Origin: CAZOLI01 sp964580675
GTDB taxonomy: Bacteria > Planctomycetota > MHYJ01 > CAYXQY01
Assembly (NCBI GenBank): GCA_964580675.1
Contig: CAZOLI010000079.1
Span: 1-8,827 of the forward strand
Direction: 5' to 3'
DNA: 8,827 nt
The notes under the pieces were generated by a model, which was not told the DNA's origin, searched no databases, and worked only from the letters and a program-made list of their open reading frames with translations. Position 1 is the first letter of the stretch, and every line of letters starts with the position of its first letter. Below are positions 5,562 through 8,827 of this stretch, one piece after another. The translations under genes were made by a program, and so were the position numbers.

Positions 5562-7205
5562 ATGAAAAATTCAAGAAATAGATATCCAGTTTCCCTCTCA
5601 ATTTGCACGTTTATTTTGTTGTATCTGTTCGTGGTCGTTCCCCCCGTTCCGGGGCAGGATCAGGAGCAGGAGGCGCCCAAACCCGGGACGGAAGCATGGT
5701 CGATTTCCGGGGGGGAACGGGGATTTTACAGTGGTTCGGTCGTGGATGGGAACCGGCTCTATTCGGCGAGTGGCAACCAAAAATTATTTGCGTTACGAAC
5801 GGACAGCGGCGAGAAAATATGGACCAAACGTCTTCCCCGGCGCGTGCGGTCGACGCCGCTCGTTGTGAAGGATCACCTGTATTTTGCCACGTACAGTGGA
5901 ACCGTATACCGTGTACAGAAAGAGAATGGCGAAGAAGATTGGACGACGGACGTTTCCGATTCAACAAACAGTCCAATTGCCTACTGGAACGGAAAGTTAT
6001 ACATCAACGGGAGAAGCGGAAACGTATACTGTTTGAATGCGGAGAACGGAGAGGAGGTCTGGCAGAAGCAGACGGAGGATGACGTTGAAAGTCCCGTCGC
6101 CGTGTTCGGCGGCCGAGTCTTTTTCGGAGACGAGGATAATTATGTTTATAGTCTAAACGCGGAATCCGGTGAAGAAATCTGGCGAATTGAAGTGGACGCG
6201 AACGTGGAAGTGGGACCGGCCGTGGGAAAAGGTCGGGTCATCACGGCCTCGTACGGAGGAAACGTGTACTGTTTGGACATGAAAAGCGGGAACAAATTCT
6301 GGACGAAGAAAACCGATTCCTCGACCTTTCGGTCGTCCCCGGTCATGGCGAAAAATCGCGTGATCATAGCGGGGCGAAAAGGGACGCTTTACTGCTTCGG
6401 GTTGCAGAAAGGAACGAAGAAGTGGACGAGTGATCTTGGCGAACGCGTTTACGCGTCTCCGGCGGTCATAGGATCACGCGTCTACGTCGCAACCCGTCGC
6501 GGTAAACTGAAGGTGTACTCGGTGGATTCCGGTCAGCTTGAGTGGACGTATGACGGGGGAGGGAACCTGGGAAGAATTTATACCGGTCCGTCCGCCGCCG
6601 ACGGCAAGCTGTTTCTGGGCGGATACAAAGGAGAATTACACGGGGTGCACATACGGAATCCGGGTTCTGAACAGGTGTGGAGACGGCCCCGGAAAAATAT
6701 TCGAAACACGGGATCCATCACGCATCCTCCCATAAAGAAGAGCTACCGCACCCGGGTTGAAGACATCTGGAAAAAGATGAGCACCGCATCTCCTTCAACG
6801 TTGAAAAAGAAGATCGACGACTTTCCGGACGACGTGAAAAACCACCCCAAAGTAAAGCTTTTGTCATCTATGGTCAGCGTGATGGAAATCGTCCGTGACG
6901 AGGAAGAACCACTGCAGAACATTCTTCCCCACACCCGGGAAATCAGCCGTTACCTGCTCTATTTTCCCCCGGCGAATGCCGACGAGAGAAAGCAGAACGT
7001 TCTTGATGTGTTTTCGGACTCGGACCGGTTGAACGAATGGTTTCACGGACTCTGCAAGAAGCTCGGTAACCGGAACTACCAGAAACGGAAGAAGGCGACC
7101 GACCGGCTTCGAAAAGCACTTCCCCTTTCCCGGCCCATTCTCCGGGAGTACCGGGATGCCGATGATCCGGAAGTCCGGAAACGGGTACGGTACCTGCTAA
7201 AATAG
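5562..7205 (+). CDS. Exported PQQ-type (BamB-like) beta-propeller protein with helical C-terminal tail
   Basis: The 547-aa product starts with a signal peptide: basic KNSRNR, a hydrophobic stretch at about 11-29, and probable cleavage after VPG (residue 31). Residues 45-375 are propeller repeats. The blade-closing Trp recurs at 46, 87, 127, 167, 207, 247, 288, 328 and 373, almost exactly every 40 residues, each in an A/L-x3-G-x3-W setting such as LNAENGEEVW and VDSGQLEW. This fits an eight-blade PQQ_2/BamB-like propeller, usually a scaffold for protein contacts rather than a quinoprotein enzyme; I see no evidence that it binds PQQ. Residues 395-547 are alpha-helical and charged, ending in a HEAT-like tail (LGNRNYQKRKKAT, then DDPEVRKRVRYLLK) that I associate with planctomycetes. 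ATG 5562 was chosen over the in-frame TTG at 5556 because it gives a normal signal-peptide start; the ribosome site is weak. It should act in the periplasm or outside. Its partner is unknown. Confidence 0.85.
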   Translation: MKNSRNRYPVSLSICTFILLYLFVVVPPVPGQDQEQEAPKPGTEAWSISGGERGFYSGSVVDGNRLYSASGNQKLFALRTDSGEKIWTKRLPRRVRSTPLVVKDHLYFATYSGTVYRVQKENGEEDWTTDVSDSTNSPIAYWNGKLYINGRSGNVYCLNAENGEEVWQKQTEDDVESPVAVFGGRVFFGDEDNYVYSLNAESGEEIWRIEVDANVEVGPAVGKGRVITASYGGNVYCLDMKSGNKFWTKKTDSSTFRSSPVMAKNRVIIAGRKGTLYCFGLQKGTKKWTSDLGERVYASPAVIGSRVYVATRRGKLKVYSVDSGQLEWTYDGGGNLGRIYTGPSAADGKLFLGGYKGELHGVHIRNPGSEQVWRRPRKNIRNTGSITHPPIKKSYRTRVEDIWKKMSTASPSTLKKKIDDFPDDVKNHPKVKLLSSMVSVMEIVRDEEEPLQNILPHTREISRYLLYFPPANADERKQNVLDVFSDSDRLNEWFHGLCKKLGNRNYQKRKKATDRLRKALPLSRPILREYRDADDPEVRKRVRYLLK

Positions 7206-7210
7206 GTCAA

Positions 7211-7228
7211 CGTCCGGTTTTACGGACG
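7211..7228. terminator. Hairpin between convergent genes, possible bidirectional terminator
   Basis: CGTCCG (7211-7216) and CGGACG (7223-7228) form a perfect 6-bp stem with loop GTTTTA. It sits in the 37-nt space between the stop of the propeller gene (7205) and the stop of polA (7243), which run toward each other. Neither side has a strong T-run: the polA direction continues TTGACCTATTTT and the other direction is purine-rich. The position favours a terminator more than the sequence does. Confidence 0.45.
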
Positions 7229-7242
7229 AGGAGAGGGATCAC

Positions 7243-8827
7243 TTATTTTAATTCGGCCCAGTTGCTTCCCGTGTGCAGATCCACCTCGAGTGGGACCCTC
7301 AGGTCCATGGCGTTTTTCATTTCGCCTTCCACCAGCGGCTCGACTTTCATTTGCTCGTTTTCCGGCACATGAAGAATGAGTTCATCGTGGATCTGAAGAA
7401 TCTGCACGGCCGAAAGATTTCGTTCTTCGAGGGCCCGGTCCACCCGGATCATGGCCTTTTTGATGAGGTCCGCCGCGGTTCCCTGCACAGGGGTGTTTAT
7501 GGCGGTTCGTTCGGCAAATGACCGGCGGTTGTAATCACTTGAGGTAATGTCGGGAATGTATCGACGTCGGCCAAGCAGGGTTTCCACGTATCCCTGATCG
7601 CGGGCTTCCTCAACAATGTCATCCATGTATCGCCGGACGCCGCTGTAGCGGGACAGGTACCGTTCGATGTAGGACTCCGCTTCGTCCCGATCGATGTCGA
7701 GTCGCTGTGCAAGGCCGTATCCGCTGATGCCGTAGACGATGCCGAAGTTAATGGTTTTGGCCATGTCCCGAAGATCGTCGTCCACGTCTTCAAGATCACG
7801 GTCGAACACTTCGGCCGCCGTCCGTTTGTGTATGTCCTCCCCGTTTTCGAAGGCATCGGTCATGGCTTCGTCGCGGGAGATGTGCGCGAGGACGCGCAGT
7901 TCCACCTGTGAGTAGTCGGCGCTGAGGAACTGATGTTGTTCGTCGGCCACGAAGGCTCTTCGAATGCGACGACCCTCCTCCGTACGAACGGGAATGTTCT
8001 GCAGGTTCGGTTCCGAACTGCTGAGACGACCCGTTGCCGTCCGGGTCTGGTGAAACGACGTATGGAGCCGTCCGGTTTCTTCGTTAATTAATTCCGGAAG
8101 TTTGTCCGCGTAGGTGTTCACGAGCTTGGACAGTGAACGATACCGCAAAATGATGGACGGAACCGGATGTTCGTCGGATAGTTCCTCCAGCGTATCGGCG
8201 TCCGTTGAGTAGCCCGTTTTGGTTTCCCGCACCGGTTCCAGGCCCAGTTTGTCAAACAGAATTTCCTGAAGTTGCTGGGGAGAGTTGAGGTTGAACTCCT
8301 CCCCCGCTTCCTCCCAGGCTTGCTTCTCGAGATCCTCAAGCCGGTTGTTTAACTCCTCCCGCATCCGGTTCAGTTCATCCGGATCAATTCTTACCCCGTG
8401 CCATTCCATTTTGGCGAGTATGGGGATGAGCGGCAGTTCAACCTCCCGGAGAAGGTCGAGCATCTGTTTTTTTCGCAACTTCTCCTCGAGGATCTCCGCC
8501 ACCTCCCGCGTTGCGGTTACGTCCTCACAGGCGTACCGGCCTGCTTCTTCGATCGGGACATCGCCGAAGTCCTGATCCTCCTCCGTTATTTCGTCGTAAT
8601 CGATCATGCTGTGGTCAAGGTATGTTCGGGCAAGGGTCTTCAGGTTGTGGCTGGACCGGGAGGGGCTTTCCAGGTATGAAGCAATCATGGTATCGATTTC
8701 GATGCCTCGAAGGTCCACGTCGACGGCCTTCAGAAAGAGGTAATCGAATTTCAGGTTCTGTCCAACCACCGTTATTTCGGGATCCGAAAGTAGAGGGGTC
8801 AGGTGATTGCGCACGACCTCATCGTCG
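7243..8827 (-). CDS. polA: DNA polymerase I, C-terminal part (5' end outside window)
   Basis: The frame is open to the window edge (DDEV precedes the GTG codon at 8814), so this is the last roughly 527 residues of a longer protein. By comparison with E. coli Pol I, about 400 N-terminal residues are missing: the 5'-3' exonuclease, if present, and the ExoI motif. Residues here count from the codon at 8814. The proofreading 3'-5' exonuclease shows ExoII GQNLKFD (D24) and ExoIII YACEDVTAT (D98). The polymerase domain has TGRLSSSEPNLQNIP (261-275), motif A DYSQVELRVLAH with catalytic D300, the O-helix RDMAKTINFGIVYG (R349, K353, F357, Y361) and motif C QIHDEL with D477. Spacing D300 to D477 equals that of E. 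coli D705 to D882. F357 is the usual Phe that disfavours dideoxynucleotides. The enzyme fills gaps, replaces RNA primers and repairs DNA. It is convergent with the propeller gene and not part of that operon. Confidence 0.97.
   Translation of the reverse strand, partial: DDEVVRNHLTPLLSDPEITVVGQNLKFDYLFLKAVDVDLRGIEIDTMIASYLESPSRSSHNLKTLARTYLDHSMIDYDEITEEDQDFGDVPIEEAGRYACEDVTATREVAEILEEKLRKKQMLDLLREVELPLIPILAKMEWHGVRIDPDELNRMREELNNRLEDLEKQAWEEAGEEFNLNSPQQLQEILFDKLGLEPVRETKTGYSTDADTLEELSDEHPVPSIILRYRSLSKLVNTYADKLPELINEETGRLHTSFHQTRTATGRLSSSEPNLQNIPVRTEEGRRIRRAFVADEQHQFLSADYSQVELRVLAHISRDEAMTDAFENGEDIHKRTAAEVFDRDLEDVDDDLRDMAKTINFGIVYGISGYGLAQRLDIDRDEAESYIERYLSRYSGVRRYMDDIVEEARDQGYVETLLGRRRYIPDITSSDYNRRSFAERTAINTPVQGTAADLIKKAMIRVDRALEERNLSAVQILQIHDELILHVPENEQMKVEPLVEGEMKNAMDLRVPLEVDLHTGSNWAELK

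Noticed and set aside
5603..6082. 159-codon + strand frame inside the propeller gene
   Set aside because: It is a frame-shifted shadow of the propeller; the regular 40-residue blades are only in the other frame.
5690..6680. Roughly 120-nt periodicity that might suggest DNA repeats
   Set aside because: The period reflects propeller blades of about 40 residues; the copies are diverged at DNA level and are not a repeat array or CRISPR.
5562..7205. PQQ-dependent dehydrogenase
   Set aside because: The repeats are the short BamB-like type, and I see no dehydrogenase catalytic segments or heme motif.

Overview
This is a chromosomal fragment of a moderately GC-rich bacterium, most probably a planctomycete (Planctomycetota) or a close relative, and probably a draft or metagenome assembly. 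The lineage call rests on two sequence habits I associate with that group. One membrane protein carries a HEAT-like segment ending in an AL-x2-LTG ... CLKWW motif (residues 143-164 of the 3761-5308 gene). The PQQ-type propeller protein ends in an LG-N-x4-RKKAT-x2-L ... DDPEVRKRVRYLL tail. This is inference; no rRNA or other marker is present. A run of exactly 100 N (5347-5446) is a scaffold gap of unknown true length.

Left part (1-3701, + strand). After a short stretch that may hold the tail of an upstream gene, three genes are packed as a likely operon. They are a stand-alone GspE/MshE N-terminal (MshEN-like) domain protein without an ATPase domain (217-906), TldE/PmbA (893-2242, overlapping the first gene by 14 nt) and TldD (2256-3701, 13 nt downstream). 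TldD carries the HExxxH zinc site and the conserved late Cys; TldE lacks the HExxxH site. Together they should form the TldD-TldE metalloprotease that degrades or trims unfolded peptides.

Middle part (3761-7205, + strand). First comes a 515-aa single-pass membrane protein with an acidic N-terminus, one transmembrane helix, a HEAT-like segment and a C-terminal divergent 3D (double-psi beta-barrel) domain of the kind seen in murein-acting proteins. Then come the scaffold gap and a 547-aa exported eight-blade PQQ-type (BamB-like) beta-propeller protein with an alpha-helical C-terminal tail.

Right part (7243-8827, - strand). This is the C-terminal two thirds of DNA polymerase I (polA), with an apparently intact proofreading exonuclease site as far as visible and a complete polymerase domain. 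Its 5' end lies beyond the window. It converges on the propeller gene with a 37-nt interval that contains a perfect 6-bp hairpin.

I see no mobile elements, CRISPR arrays, tRNA or rRNA genes, and no clear undescribed multi-gene system. The most interesting items are the unusual architecture and altered catalytic motif of the 3D-domain protein, the orphan MshEN-like protein translationally coupled to tldE, and a protein-like reading frame interrupted by a stop codon at the left edge.
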